64,000 bases of DNA from Streptomyces sp. NBC_01381. Lineage in GTDB: Bacteria > Actinomycetota > Actinomycetes > Streptomycetales > Streptomycetaceae. Where the stretch lies: the NCBI RefSeq assembly GCF_026340305.1, contig NZ_JAPEPI010000003.1:434001-498000 (forward strand), written 5' to 3'. Positions 1 through 8,707 of this stretch are shown here, one piece after another. Position 1 is the first letter of the stretch; the number at the start of each line of letters is the position of its first letter. Both the position numbers and the translations under genes were made by a program. Below the pieces are notes generated by a model. That model worked only from the letters and a program-made list of their open reading frames with translations, ran no database searches and was not told the origin of the DNA.

Positions 1-2
1 TG

Positions 3-131
3 GACTGCGAGAGCCTCGACCGGGTCACGGAGATCGCCAACCGAATCCAGACCTGCCCGATTCCCGAGGGTGCGCCGAACTACCCCGTGGTGATCCGCCA
101 GATCATGGGCGGCCCCGACGACGCGTGCTGA
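3..131 (+). CDS. C-terminal end of a YCII/DGPF-like protein (partial)
   Basis: The left window edge cuts this gene; only the last 42 codons are present, ending in TGA at 129-131. The visible segment reads DCESLDRVTEIANRIQTCP and ends in IRQIMGGPDDAC. Small YCII-related (DGPF) proteins end in a similar helix plus strand. The stop overlaps by 7 bases the GTG start of the sigma factor downstream. That pairing is the known arrangement for ECF42-type sigma factors, which are usually encoded beside a DGPF protein. The family call therefore rests on both residue pattern and neighbour. The protein may act with the sigma factor, but its biochemical role is unknown. Confidence 0.6.
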   Translation, partial: DCESLDRVTEIANRIQTCPIPEGAPNYPVVIRQIMGGPDDAC

Positions 132-1360
132 ACGGCACATCCGACACCGAGGACCTGCTGCGCCTGCACGCGCCGCAGGTCCTCGGCGCGCTGGTGCGCC
201 GGTACGGGCACTTCACCGAGGCCGAGGACGCGGTGCAGGAGGCGCTGCTCGCCGCGGCACGGCAGTGGCCCGACGAGGGTGTGCCGAACAACCCCCGCGG
301 CTGGCTGATCCGGGTCGCGTCGCGGCGGCTCATGGACCAGCTGCGCGCAGACGAGGCCCGGCGCCGGCGCGAGGAGGCGGACGCCCAGCTCACCCCGCGG
401 GACGCGTTCAGCACGCCCGCGCCCGGCGAGAGCCGTGCGCCGTCCGAGGACGACACCCTCACCCTGCTCTTCCTCTGCTGCCACCCCGACTTGAGCCCGG
501 CCGCCCAGGTCGCGCTGACCCTGCGCGCCGTCGGCGGTCTGACCACCGCCGAGATCTCCCGCGCGCATCTGGTGCCCGAGGCGACGATGGCCCAGCGGAT
601 CAGCAGGGCCAAGGGGAAGATCAAGGGGGCGCCGTTTCGCCAGCCGGGCCCCGACGACCGGGATCAGCGGCTCGCCGTGGTGCTCCAGGTGCTCTACCTC
701 ATCTTCAACGAGGGCTACACCGCGACCTCCGGCAACGCCCTGCACCGCGCCGACCTGGCCCGCGAGGCGATCCGGCTGACCCGGTCCGTACGCACCCTGC
801 TGCCCGCGGATGGCACGGTGACCGGGCTGCTCGCGCTCATGCTGCTCACCGAGGCCCGCAGCGCTGCCCGCACCGGACCGCACGGCGAACTCGTCCCGCT
901 CGACGAGCAGGACCGCTCCCGCTGGGACCGGCGGGCGATCGAGGAAGGCGCCGCGCTGGTCGAGGAGGCGCTCTCCCAAGGCCCGGCGGGCGCCTATCAG
1001 CTGCAGGCGGCGATCGCGGCGCTGCACGACGAGGCGGCGCGCGCCGACGACACGGACTGGCCGCAGATCCTCGCGCTGTACGACCTCCTGGTACGCCGCG
1101 CCCCTGAGCCCATGGCCGAACTGGGCCGGGCCGTGGCCGTCGCCATGGTGCACGGGCCGCGGGCCGGGCTCGCCGAAGTCGCCGAACTCGACGACCGGTT
1201 GGCGGGTCACCACCGGCTCGACGCCGTCCGCGCCCATCTCCTGGAGCAGGCGGGCGAGACCGAAGCCGCCCGCGCCGCCTACCAGTCGGCGGCGCAGCGC
1301 ACGCTCAGCGTTCCCGAGCGGCACTATCTGCAGACACGTGCGGCGCGGCTGCTGCCCTGA
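125..1360 (+). CDS. ECF-type RNA polymerase sigma factor with long C-terminal extension (ECF42-like)
   Basis: 411 residues starting at GTG. The sigma-2 region lies at about residues 10-80 (AEDAVQEALLAAARQWP, then PRGWLIRVASRRLMDQLRAD). The sigma-4 helix-turn-helix is at about 135-175 (TTAEISRAHLVPEATMAQRI). About 230 further residues follow, helical and Ala/Leu/Arg rich with AYQLQAAIAALHDEA, typical of the TPR-like (DUF6596) tail of ECF42 sigma factors. No anti-sigma gene is visible; in this group the C-terminal tail is thought to control activity. It is translationally linked to the YCII-like gene by a 7-base overlap. Target promoters cannot be read from the sequence. Confidence 0.9.
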   Translation: MLNGTSDTEDLLRLHAPQVLGALVRRYGHFTEAEDAVQEALLAAARQWPDEGVPNNPRGWLIRVASRRLMDQLRADEARRRREEADAQLTPRDAFSTPAPGESRAPSEDDTLTLLFLCCHPDLSPAAQVALTLRAVGGLTTAEISRAHLVPEATMAQRISRAKGKIKGAPFRQPGPDDRDQRLAVVLQVLYLIFNEGYTATSGNALHRADLAREAIRLTRSVRTLLPADGTVTGLLALMLLTEARSAARTGPHGELVPLDEQDRSRWDRRAIEEGAALVEEALSQGPAGAYQLQAAIAALHDEAARADDTDWPQILALYDLLVRRAPEPMAELGRAVAVAMVHGPRAGLAEVAELDDRLAGHHRLDAVRAHLLEQAGETEAARAAYQSAAQRTLSVPERHYLQTRAARLLP

Positions 1361-1383
1361 GCCAGTCTGCTCACTGCGCTTAC

Positions 1384-1407
1384 GTTGCCGTTGCCGTTGC
1401 CGTTGCC
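1384..1407. repeat. Hexanucleotide tandem repeat (GTTGCC x4)
   Basis: Four perfect copies of GTTGCC sit 23 bases after the sigma factor stop, in the 229-base gap before the secreted hydrolase gene. The repeat may vary in copy number by slippage. No coding or terminator role is evident. Confidence 0.8.
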
Positions 1408-1589
1408 GCTCCAAGTCCGGGACAACTCAGGGGTCTTGGGGGCAACCCCCGACACGCCACCCTGAGGGCAACCCTGATCATGTCCCGGTGCCTTCCCTGA
1501 TTCCTGGCTCGCGCTGTTGTGACTCCGGCGACTCACGGTCATCGTCGATCACGGGCCATCCCGTGATCCAGTTCGTGAGAGGGGACTTG

Positions 1590-3107
1590 ATGCGACCGTA
1601 CTTAAGAACGCTCACCGCAGCGCTCACCGCCGTGCTCGCCGCCGGCGCACTCGCCGGGGCGGCGACGCCGGGCGTACAGGCGGCGGACGCCGATCCGCCC
1701 GGACGCGGCCCGATGACGCCGGACTCCATCGACTGGAAGCCGTGCCCCCAGGACACCGAAGCGGACTGCGGGACCCTGCGCTTGCCCATCGACTGGGCGC
1801 ACCCCGCCGGCGAGAAGTTCGATCTCGCCGTGGCCCGCCGCAAGGCGACCGACCCGGATCGCCGGATCGGCGTGCTGATGGTCAACCCTGGCGGGCCGGG
1901 CGATTCGGGGGTGGACTTCGCCGTGCGGCGCGCCAAGACGCACTTCAGCGCGGAGGTGCAGGAGAAGTTCGACATCGTCGGATTCGACCCGCGCGGGGTC
2001 GGCGCCAGCCACCCGGTGAAGTGCTCCAAGGAGCTGTTGGAGCAGCGCCCGTCCGCCTACCCCCGCGACCAGGCAGAGTTCGGTCAACTCGCCGAGTACA
2101 ACCGCGCGTTGCGCAAGGACTGCCGACGGCACACCGGCCCGGTCTTCGACCACGCCGACACCTTGAGCGTGGTCCGGGACATGGACGCCGTCCGCAGATC
2201 ACTGGGCGAGAAGAAGATCAACTACTTCGGTCACTCCTACGGCACACTGCTCGGCGAGCAGTACGCGGAGGAGTACGGCGACCGGATCCGGACGATGGCG
2301 CTCACCGCGAACATCGACCACAGCCTCGGCGCCCGCGACTTCCTCGTCTCATCGGCCGCCACCGCGGAGGACTCGTTCCACCAGTTCGCGAAGTGGTGTG
2401 ACCGCACCAGCTCCTGCGCACTGCACGGCCGGGATGTCACCGCCGTCTGGGACGGCCTGCTCGCCAGGGCCGACCGAGGGGAGATACGGGATCCGGAGAA
2501 CCCGGACCAGGCCCTCACCGCCAACGCCATCGCGCTCTTCGCCTTCAAGAAGTTCTACGGCCCCGACCGGGACGGCCTTGCCACGTACATGGCCGAGCTC
2601 GACGCGCAGGATCCACCGGACGCTCAGCGGCCCCGGGCAGAACTGCCCTCGCAGACAGCGCCGCAGCAGACGGTCGCGGAACCGTTCCAAGCCGCGTTCT
2701 GCCAGGACTGGCGGTTCCGCCCCAAGAGCCACAAGGAGTTCGCCCGCCTGACCGAAGCCGAACTGCGGGCCGCACCGCACATGAGCGGCTCACCACGTGT
2801 CCACGCCGGTGTGGCCGCCTGCATAGGCTGGCCCGACGAGGTGAACAACCCCCAGCACCGCCTCCGCATCACCGAAGCGCCCAAGATCCTCATGCTGCAT
2901 TCGATGCACGACCCGGCCAACCACTTCTCATGGGCGACCAATGTGCACCGGCAGACCCGCGGGACCACCGTCCTGCTGCCGTACGAGGGCGACGGACACA
3001 GCGTGTACAACCGCAGTGGCTGCACACGCGATGCCGTGGACGACTACCTCACGGAGCGGAAGACACCGAGCCCTGGGAGCAGTTGCGCACCCGCCGCGGA
3101 GAACTGA
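1590..3107 (+). CDS. Secreted alpha/beta hydrolase, S33 tripeptidyl aminopeptidase-like
   Basis: 505 residues from the ATG at 1590, chosen because it follows a GAGAGGGG ribosome-binding site and begins a clear Sec signal peptide (MRPYLRTLTAALTAVLAAGA, cleavage probably after VQA near residue 31). The open frame runs further upstream but without signal features. The oxyanion strip NPGGPGDSG is at residues 99-107, the nucleophile elbow GHSYG puts the serine at 216, and late HDPANH and GDGHS carry the likely acid and histidine. This matches the S33 family that removes tripeptides from secreted-protein N termini in Streptomyces. A related enzyme lies at 56876-58480. Its real substrate is not known. 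Confidence 0.85.
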   Translation: MRPYLRTLTAALTAVLAAGALAGAATPGVQAADADPPGRGPMTPDSIDWKPCPQDTEADCGTLRLPIDWAHPAGEKFDLAVARRKATDPDRRIGVLMVNPGGPGDSGVDFAVRRAKTHFSAEVQEKFDIVGFDPRGVGASHPVKCSKELLEQRPSAYPRDQAEFGQLAEYNRALRKDCRRHTGPVFDHADTLSVVRDMDAVRRSLGEKKINYFGHSYGTLLGEQYAEEYGDRIRTMALTANIDHSLGARDFLVSSAATAEDSFHQFAKWCDRTSSCALHGRDVTAVWDGLLARADRGEIRDPENPDQALTANAIALFAFKKFYGPDRDGLATYMAELDAQDPPDAQRPRAELPSQTAPQQTVAEPFQAAFCQDWRFRPKSHKEFARLTEAELRAAPHMSGSPRVHAGVAACIGWPDEVNNPQHRLRITEAPKILMLHSMHDPANHFSWATNVHRQTRGTTVLLPYEGDGHSVYNRSGCTRDAVDDYLTERKTPSPGSSCAPAAEN

Positions 3108-3115
3108 CCGGCTGG

Positions 3116-4453
3116 TCATGCGGCCAGCGTGACCGCCTCCACCGCCGGGGTGCGCAGCGTGCGGCGGGCCGTGGCGATACTGGTGATCAGCGTTGCCGCG
3201 GTGGCGACCCCGACAATGGTGAGCCAGATGCCCAGGCCCTGATCGGGTACGAGGGTGTCGGTGCGGACCGCGCTGAAGGGCAGGATTCCGGCGAGGCCCG
3301 CCACCGTGCCGAAGAAGACTCCGGTGGCGGTGAGGACGAGACCCTCGACGCCGACCATCCCGAGCACCTGCCCCGGAGTTGCCCCGGCCAGGCGCTGCTG
3401 ACCGAACTCGCGGCCGCGGTAGGAGGTCGCGGCGTACAGACTGTTGATCAGCATGATGCAGGAGAAGACCACGATGATCCCGACGACCACGAAGTTCAGC
3501 GTCTCCAGGTTCTTGTCCTCGACGGACTTGGCCAGACCCGAAGCCTTGATCGCGTCGCTCTCGACGGCCTGCATATAGAGCGTCGCGGTCGCCATGCCGG
3601 TGAAGACGATGAGCGGCATCAGCACACCGGCCAGCTGATCGGCGCGCCGTCGCATGTTGAGCACGGTCAGATAGCCGCTCGCCCCGGTGAGCACCTCAAG
3701 CGGCCGGGCCAGTGTGCCGAGCAGGGCCCGGAGCAGCTTCGGCGAGAGCAGGGCGAAGCCCACCGAGAGCAGGATCGCCCCGTAGGCGGGGGCCGCCATG
3801 AGCGCGGCGTCCTTCGCGTCGAAGGCGAAGGTGGACAGCACGCCCGCGGCACCGGCGAGCACGGCCGCGTACCCGGCGAAGCTCCGCAGCCGGCCCCGGG
3901 GCTTGCGCTCCCCGGCGGCCGCCCGGGTCGCCCTGCGCACCGCGAGGAACGCGGCGCCCACCGAGGCGAGCAGGGTGATGTCGATGCCCGACATCAGGGC
4001 GATCGGCCCGAAGGAGAAGTCGACGCCGTCGGCGACCTGCCCGCTGTCCTGGAACATGCCGAGCAGCGCCTGCCCGCCGAGCATCGCGGGACCGATGGCG
4101 AGCAGCGATCCGACCAGGGCGACGACCGCCGCCTCGCCGACGACCATCCGCTTGATCTGCGCCGGGGTGGCCCCGGTGCTGCGCAGCAGGCTGATCTCCT
4201 CGGCGCGCTGGCGTACGTTCACCGTCAGCGTGGAGGCGACGGCAAAGAACACCAGGAGGGTGCCGTAGCCGCCGACGACGCTCGCCGCGGTGGTGAGGCT
4301 CTCCGCGCTGACCTCGTCGACGCCCTGGGCGGCTGCGGTGTCGTGCATGGAGTTGAACGTCATGATGATCGCCGCGCCGAGGAAGGCGGAGAGCAGCGTG
4401 GCGACGAGGCGTCCGGGGCGTTGCCGGATGGAGCGCAGGGCTAGGGAGAACAT
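3116..4453 (-). CDS. ABC transporter permease, FtsX/MacB type
   Basis: 445 residues beginning MFSLALRSIRQRPGRLVATL, a membrane segment right at the N terminus as in FtsX-like permeases. About eight hydrophobic segments are visible (for example ASVVGGYGTLLVFFAVASTL and FVVVGIIVVFSCIMLINSLY). The sequence ISLLRSTGATPAQIKRMVVG after the second membrane segment is the typical FtsX cytosolic motif, and a similar GQQRLAGATPGQVLGMVG recurs in the second half, so two FtsX domains are fused. It is the membrane partner of the ATPase encoded 3 bases upstream. The substrate is unknown; such pairs export antibiotics, peptides or lipids. Confidence 0.9.
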   Translation of the reverse strand: MFSLALRSIRQRPGRLVATLLSAFLGAAIIMTFNSMHDTAAAQGVDEVSAESLTTAASVVGGYGTLLVFFAVASTLTVNVRQRAEEISLLRSTGATPAQIKRMVVGEAAVVALVGSLLAIGPAMLGGQALLGMFQDSGQVADGVDFSFGPIALMSGIDITLLASVGAAFLAVRRATRAAAGERKPRGRLRSFAGYAAVLAGAAGVLSTFAFDAKDAALMAAPAYGAILLSVGFALLSPKLLRALLGTLARPLEVLTGASGYLTVLNMRRRADQLAGVLMPLIVFTGMATATLYMQAVESDAIKASGLAKSVEDKNLETLNFVVVGIIVVFSCIMLINSLYAATSYRGREFGQQRLAGATPGQVLGMVGVEGLVLTATGVFFGTVAGLAGILPFSAVRTDTLVPDQGLGIWLTIVGVATAATLITSIATARRTLRTPAVEAVTLAA

Positions 4454-4456
4454 CGC

Positions 4457-5257
4457 TCACACCCCCAGCGGCACGGCGCGGTCGAATCCGGCCACGACGT
4501 CGCCCAGGTGGGCGAGGCGCTCGGCGACGGCGTCGACGGTCGGGGACGTCAGCAGCCCGGCCAGGCGGCCGTCTGCGAGGAAAAGCACGGAGTCGGCGTA
4601 GGAGGCGGCGACCGGGTCGTGGGTCACCATCACCACGGTCCTGCCGTGCGCCCGCACCGTCTCCTGGAGGAGCTGCAGGACGTCGCGCGCGCTGCGGGTG
4701 TCCAGGGCGCCGGTCGGCTCGTCCGCGAAGATCACGCTCGGCTCGGTGACCAGGGCCCGGGCGATGGCGACGCGCTGACGCTGGCCTCCGGACAGCTCGT
4801 CGGGGTGGTGCCGCAGCCGGTCGGCGAGGCCGACCTGGGCGAGGACGGCGCGCGCCTTGTCGTAGTCGATCCGGCGCCGGGCGAGCTTGAGGGGCAGGGT
4901 CGTGTTCTGTGCGACGTTGAGGGTGGGCAGCAGGTTGTACTGCTGGAAGACGAAGCCGATGCGCTGCCTGCGGAACTTGGTCAGCTCGGCCTCGCTGCCG
5001 CCCGTCATCTCCTCGCCGTCCACCATGACGATGCCGGAGTCGGGCCGGTCGAGCCCGGCGGCGCACTGCAGCAGGGTCGACTTCCCCGACCCGGAGGGCC
5101 CCATCACGGCGGTGAAGCTTCCGCTCGGGAGGCTCAGGGTCACCCCGTCGAGCGCGGTCACGGCGCTCTCGCCCGCCCCATAGGTCTTGCTGACCTTGAC
5201 CAGCCGCAGAGCCTCGGGGCTCCTGGCGGATCCGGATGTGCCCGTACGACGAAACAT
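4457..5257 (-). CDS. ABC transporter ATP-binding protein, LolD/MacB type
   Basis: 266 residues from the ATG at 5257, which is preceded at a good distance by AAGGGATGG; the longer open frame to 5524 lacks such a site. Walker A is GPSGSGKST, followed by a Q-loop (FVFQQYNLLPTLNV), the signature LSGGQRQRVAIARAL, Walker B VIFADEPTGALD and the switch histidine in VMVTHDP. This is the standard ATPase of FtsX-type exporters and powers the permease encoded at 3116-4453; the two genes form an operon. No regulator is directly adjacent. Confidence 0.92.
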   Translation of the reverse strand: MFRRTGTSGSARSPEALRLVKVSKTYGAGESAVTALDGVTLSLPSGSFTAVMGPSGSGKSTLLQCAAGLDRPDSGIVMVDGEEMTGGSEAELTKFRRQRIGFVFQQYNLLPTLNVAQNTTLPLKLARRRIDYDKARAVLAQVGLADRLRHHPDELSGGQRQRVAIARALVTEPSVIFADEPTGALDTRSARDVLQLLQETVRAHGRTVVMVTHDPVAASYADSVLFLADGRLAGLLTSPTVDAVAERLAHLGDVVAGFDRAVPLGV

Positions 5258-5624
5258 GGCGATCCATCCCTTCGCGGGTGACGCTCGCTGCGTCACCTCT
5301 CTGAAGTTACGGACAGTCGCGACCCGGGACATTGGGCGTACGACCCGACATCGGGGTGGCGGTGGGTACACCCCCCGGACCCCCCTCCGGACACTCCCGT
5401 CCGCCGGCCGGCACGTAACGCAGCTCACAGCGACGGCCGCACCACCTGGGAACACCCACCGATGGTTCACCGTTGAACGGTATGTGGGCCCCGATCGCGA
5501 TTCCCCCGTCCGGTCGGGGTCCACCCTTGTTCCGGCGCCTGCCGACCACGCTCTGTTTCACGCCTTCGAGCTCGAATATGCCAACCGCACCGCGCGGCGC
5601 GGCCTCGGGCGTCATCATGCGTTC
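5258..5624. other. Intergenic region between divergent genes
   Basis: 367 bases separate the ABC ATPase start (minus) from the small gene at 5625 (plus). The part next to the ATPase should hold its promoter. I see no convincing palindrome, RNA gene or small gene; the long frames that cross the region lack ribosome-binding sites and read as shadows. Confidence 0.5.
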
Positions 5625-5951
5625 ATGGACGGTGCCAAGCCTGTGCAGGTCTTGTTCACGGCCGATGAGTACGCGGCGCTGCTGCGTCATGCGGACCAAC
5701 TCGGACTGCCGGTCGACGAGTTCATACGCCGGGCCGTGACCGTCGACGCCGCGGAGCCGCCCTGCCCGAGCACGGGGAACCGGCGCGGGTCCGCCGCCCC
5801 GGCGGCCGTCCCGCCGATCCGCCGGGAGCTGGGCCCCGGGGGCACTCCCGCGCTCCAGCGGTTCCTGGACACCCTGGCGACCTCGGCGGAACCCGCCCGC
5901 CCGGAGCAGGTTCCGCCGCAGCCGACGGTCCGCACCTGCTCGGGGCAGTGA
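5625..5951 (+). CDS. Small ribbon-helix-helix-like protein
   Basis: 108 residues from the ATG at 5625. The N terminus, VQVLFTADEYAALLRHADQL followed by GLPVDEFIRRAV, has the strand-helix-helix pattern of CopG/Arc-type DNA-binding proteins. The rest (from about residue 45) is Pro/Ala/Arg rich and unordered, with a short helix ALQRFLDTLAT. It ends 9 bases before the convergent stop of asparagine synthetase. No toxin partner is present, so an antitoxin role is not supported; a small DNA-binding protein is the best reading. Start choice is uncertain, as the frame is open upstream. Confidence 0.55.
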   Translation: MDGAKPVQVLFTADEYAALLRHADQLGLPVDEFIRRAVTVDAAEPPCPSTGNRRGSAAPAAVPPIRRELGPGGTPALQRFLDTLATSAEPARPEQVPPQPTVRTCSGQ

Positions 5952-5960
5952 GCGGCCCGC

Positions 5961-7802
5961 TCAGGGCAGCGCGATCTCCGGGGTGTAGAGCTCCAGCCAG
6001 AGCGCGAGGTCCAGGGTGCGCTCAAGGCCGCGCCGCGACGCCTGGGTGATCTGCGGTACGTCGCGTCCCGCGGCCCGCGCCACCCGCTCCCGGTCCACCA
6101 GGCCGAAGACCGGGTGCGCGGGCTCGGCGAGCAGGTCCTTGACGTGCTCCTGGAGGGCGATGGCGTACTTCGGGTCCTGGGTGGAGGGATAGGGGCTCTT
6201 CACCCTGTCGTACACGGAACGCGGCAGCACGTCCGCCGCCGCCTCCCGCAGCAGGCTCTTCTCCCTGCCGTCGAAGGACTTCAGGGACCAGGGCGTGTTG
6301 TAGACGTACTCGACGAGCCGGTGGTCGCAGAACGGCACCCGCACCTCCAGGCCGACGGCCATGCTCGCGCGGTCCTTGCGGTCGAGCAGGACGCGGACGA
6401 AGCGGGTCAGGTGCAGATGGCAGATCTTCCGCATCCGGTACTCGAAGTCGCTCTCCCCGTCGAGCCGTTGGACGCCCGCGACCGCCGTCGCATAGCTGTC
6501 CTTGACGTACGAGGGAAGGTCGAGGGCGGCGGTCAGGTCCGGGCGCAGTACGTCGCCGTCGTCACCGAAGTGATCGGCGAACCGCACCAGCCAGGGGAAG
6601 GTGTCGGCCGCGCGGGCCTCTTCGTCGAAGAACTGCAGGTAGCCACCGAAGACTTCGTCCGCCGACTCCCCCGAGAGCGCGACCGTGGAGTGTTCGCGGA
6701 TGGCCCGGAAGAGGAGATAGAGCGAGGCGTCCATGTCCCCGAATCCCGTGGGCAGGTCGCGGGCGCGGATCATCGCTGCCCGGATCTCGGGGTCGGCGAG
6801 GGCGTGCGAGTCGAGGACGATGTCGCGGTGCTCGGTGCCGGCCGCCTTCGCGACGTCGTGCACGTAGGGCGTGTCCGGGGTGGCGCGCAGCGCGTCGGCG
6901 ACGAAGTTCTCGCTCTGGCCGACGAAGTCGACGGCGAAGCTGCGTACGCTCTCGCCCGCTTCGGCCAGTTGACGTGCGGCGAGCGCGGTCATCGCCGAGG
7001 AGTCGAGCCCTCCGGAGAGCAGGGTGCAGCGCGGCACGTCCGCGACGAGCTGGCGCCGCACGATGTCCTCCAGGAGCGAGCGCACCTTGGCGATGGACTC
7101 CTCGCGGCCGTCGGGGTGCGGGCGGGTCTCCAACTGCCAGTAGACATGGCGGCGAAGGCCGGTGCGGTCGACGGTGACGACCGTGCCCGGCTCGACCTCG
7201 CGCATGCCCTCCCACACGGCGTGACCGGGCGTCTTGACGACGGTGAACATCTCCCGCAGGCCGTCGGCGCCGACGCGTGCGCGGGCCAGCGGATTGGCGA
7301 GGATCGCCTTGGGCTCGGAGCCGAACAGGACGCCGTCGGGGGTCTCGTAGTAGTAGAAGGGCTTGATGCCCATCCGGTCGCGGATCATGACGAGCTTGTC
7401 GTGCCTGCCGTCCCACACCGCGAACGCGTACATGCCGCCCAGCCGTTCGGCGACCGCCTCGCCCCACTCCAGATAGCCGCGCAGAACGACTTCGGTGTCC
7501 GAGTCGGTGGTGAACGGGTGGCCGCGGCCGGTCAGTTCGCGGCGCAGTTCGGTGAAGTTGTACGTCTCCCCCGAGTAGACGAGGGCGACGGTGCCGCGCG
7601 GGGTGCGCGCGGTCATGGGCTGGCGCCCGCCGGGCAGATCGATGACGGCGAGCCTGCGGTGCCCGAGTCCGGCGGGTCCCTCGATCCAGGTGCCGCGGTC
7701 GTCGGGGCCGCGGCAGGACATCGTCTCCGTCATCACGTCCAGCGTGTCCGCCGCGGTCCGCAGATCACGGTCGAAGGAGACCCAGCCAGTGATGCCACAC
7801 AT
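5961..7802 (-). CDS. asnB: Asparagine synthase (glutamine-hydrolysing)
   Basis: 613 residues beginning MCGITGWVSF, so Cys2 is the amidotransferase nucleophile exposed after Met removal. The N-terminal Ntn glutaminase spans about 1-210 (RGPDDRG, GHRRLAVIDL, YNFTELRREL). The synthetase domain follows, with the PP-loop LLSGGLDSSAMTALA binding ATP and ALSGESADEVFGGY. Length is normal for AsnB. It makes asparagine from aspartate, glutamine and ATP. A very strong site (AGGAGGT) precedes the ATG. It stands alone, so a housekeeping role is likelier than an antibiotic-cluster amidotransferase, although the sequence cannot exclude the latter. Confidence 0.93.
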   Translation of the reverse strand: MCGITGWVSFDRDLRTAADTLDVMTETMSCRGPDDRGTWIEGPAGLGHRRLAVIDLPGGRQPMTARTPRGTVALVYSGETYNFTELRRELTGRGHPFTTDSDTEVVLRGYLEWGEAVAERLGGMYAFAVWDGRHDKLVMIRDRMGIKPFYYYETPDGVLFGSEPKAILANPLARARVGADGLREMFTVVKTPGHAVWEGMREVEPGTVVTVDRTGLRRHVYWQLETRPHPDGREESIAKVRSLLEDIVRRQLVADVPRCTLLSGGLDSSAMTALAARQLAEAGESVRSFAVDFVGQSENFVADALRATPDTPYVHDVAKAAGTEHRDIVLDSHALADPEIRAAMIRARDLPTGFGDMDASLYLLFRAIREHSTVALSGESADEVFGGYLQFFDEEARAADTFPWLVRFADHFGDDGDVLRPDLTAALDLPSYVKDSYATAVAGVQRLDGESDFEYRMRKICHLHLTRFVRVLLDRKDRASMAVGLEVRVPFCDHRLVEYVYNTPWSLKSFDGREKSLLREAAADVLPRSVYDRVKSPYPSTQDPKYAIALQEHVKDLLAEPAHPVFGLVDRERVARAAGRDVPQITQASRRGLERTLDLALWLELYTPEIALP

Positions 7803-7963
7803 GCGCTACCTCCTGTTTCGCGCTGCCTGTGAGCCACACCGCAAACTAGGTGTAGGTGGCAGCTATGTAGCAAGCGTGTGTCCTGCGACTGCATACGGTC
7901 AACCCGCCGGTAACCCGGAACGGTGCATTCCGGCCATGGGCAAAGACTTCCCCAACAGCGGCT

Positions 7964-8632
7964 TCAGCGGCCCGGATCGACGGCGGGCATCGCACCCTTG
8001 ACCAGCGCCGCGGCCTCACCACGGGCATGACCGATGGCGTCGGGGAAGATGTGCAGGCCGTGCGCGACCAGGCCGCCCTCGTGCAGCAGCATCAGCGCCC
8101 GGCCGAGCTTCACCGCCCGGCGGGGGGCGAGTTCACGGGCCAGACCGGTGAACAGGGCGAGCATCCAGGCCTTCTGGCCGGTGATGACCTGATATGCGGG
8201 GTGCGCCGGGTCACTGATCTCGGCGTGCGCGTTGACCATGCTGCACCCCTTGCCGCTGTTCGCGTCGGCCCAGTCGCGCGAGGCGTCGAAGACGGCCAGG
8301 ATCTTGGCCCGCGGGGTGGTCGCGGCCTCGACGTACGGGGCGAGGAAGGCGCGCCAGCGCTCGTCGCGGCCCGCCAGATACTCGACGACGATCTGCTCCT
8401 TGGAGCCGAACCGGTCGTACAGCGTCTTCTTGGTGACGCCGGCCTCGGCGGCGATGAGGTCCACCCCGACGGCATGGATGCCGCGTTCGTAGAACAGCCG
8501 GCTCGCGGCGTCCAGCGCCCGGCGGGCGCCCGGCGTCATGACGATCCTGCGCGGCGCGCCATCAGCACCGGCTCCGGCACCGGTTCCAGCACCGGCACCG
8601 GCCTTCACGATCTCGTTCCCACTCTCACCCAT
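7964..8632 (-). CDS. TetR family transcriptional regulator
   Basis: 222 residues. After a Gly/Ala-rich lead (GAGAGTGAGAGA) the TetR DNA-binding domain starts at about residue 33: RRALDAASRLFYERGIHAVG, then AAEAGVTKKTLYDRFGSKEQ. The low-complexity lead suggests that the shorter start at 8539 (MTPGARRALD) could be the true one. The C-terminal helical domain binds an unknown ligand. It diverges from the DMT exporter gene at 8708, and the 75-base gap is filled by a long inverted repeat (8643-8688), so it very probably represses both its own gene and the exporter. Confidence 0.9.
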   Translation of the reverse strand: MGESGNEIVKAGAGAGTGAGAGADGAPRRIVMTPGARRALDAASRLFYERGIHAVGVDLIAAEAGVTKKTLYDRFGSKEQIVVEYLAGRDERWRAFLAPYVEAATTPRAKILAVFDASRDWADANSGKGCSMVNAHAEISDPAHPAYQVITGQKAWMLALFTGLARELAPRRAVKLGRALMLLHEGGLVAHGLHIFPDAIGHARGEAAALVKGAMPAVDPGR

Positions 8633-8642
8633 GTCCCCATAC

Positions 8643-8688
8643 TAAACCGATCTGTATACTCGGGAGAGCGAGTAGACAGATCTGTTTA
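8643..8688. promoter_or_regulatory. Double palindromic operator between tetR and exporter genes
   Basis: Arms 8643-8662 and 8669-8688 form an inverted repeat matching at 18 of 20 positions around the spacer GGAGAG. Within the right arm ACAGATCTGT (8677-8686) is itself a perfect palindrome, and the left arm holds the near copy ACCGATCTGT. Two half-operators side by side suit two TetR dimers. The site would overlap both divergent promoters. Confidence 0.75.
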
Positions 8689-8707
8689 CTTCATCCGGAG
8701 GGACGCC

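Noticed and set aside
1742..2401. Overlapping frames of 150-220 codons within the S33 gene
   Set aside because: They are Arg/Gly-rich shadows of the real frame and lack any motif; this applies to similar frames across the window.
5307..5699. 130-codon minus-strand frame upstream of the ABC genes
   Set aside because: No start context or recognisable fold, and it overlaps the ribbon-helix-helix-like gene head to head.
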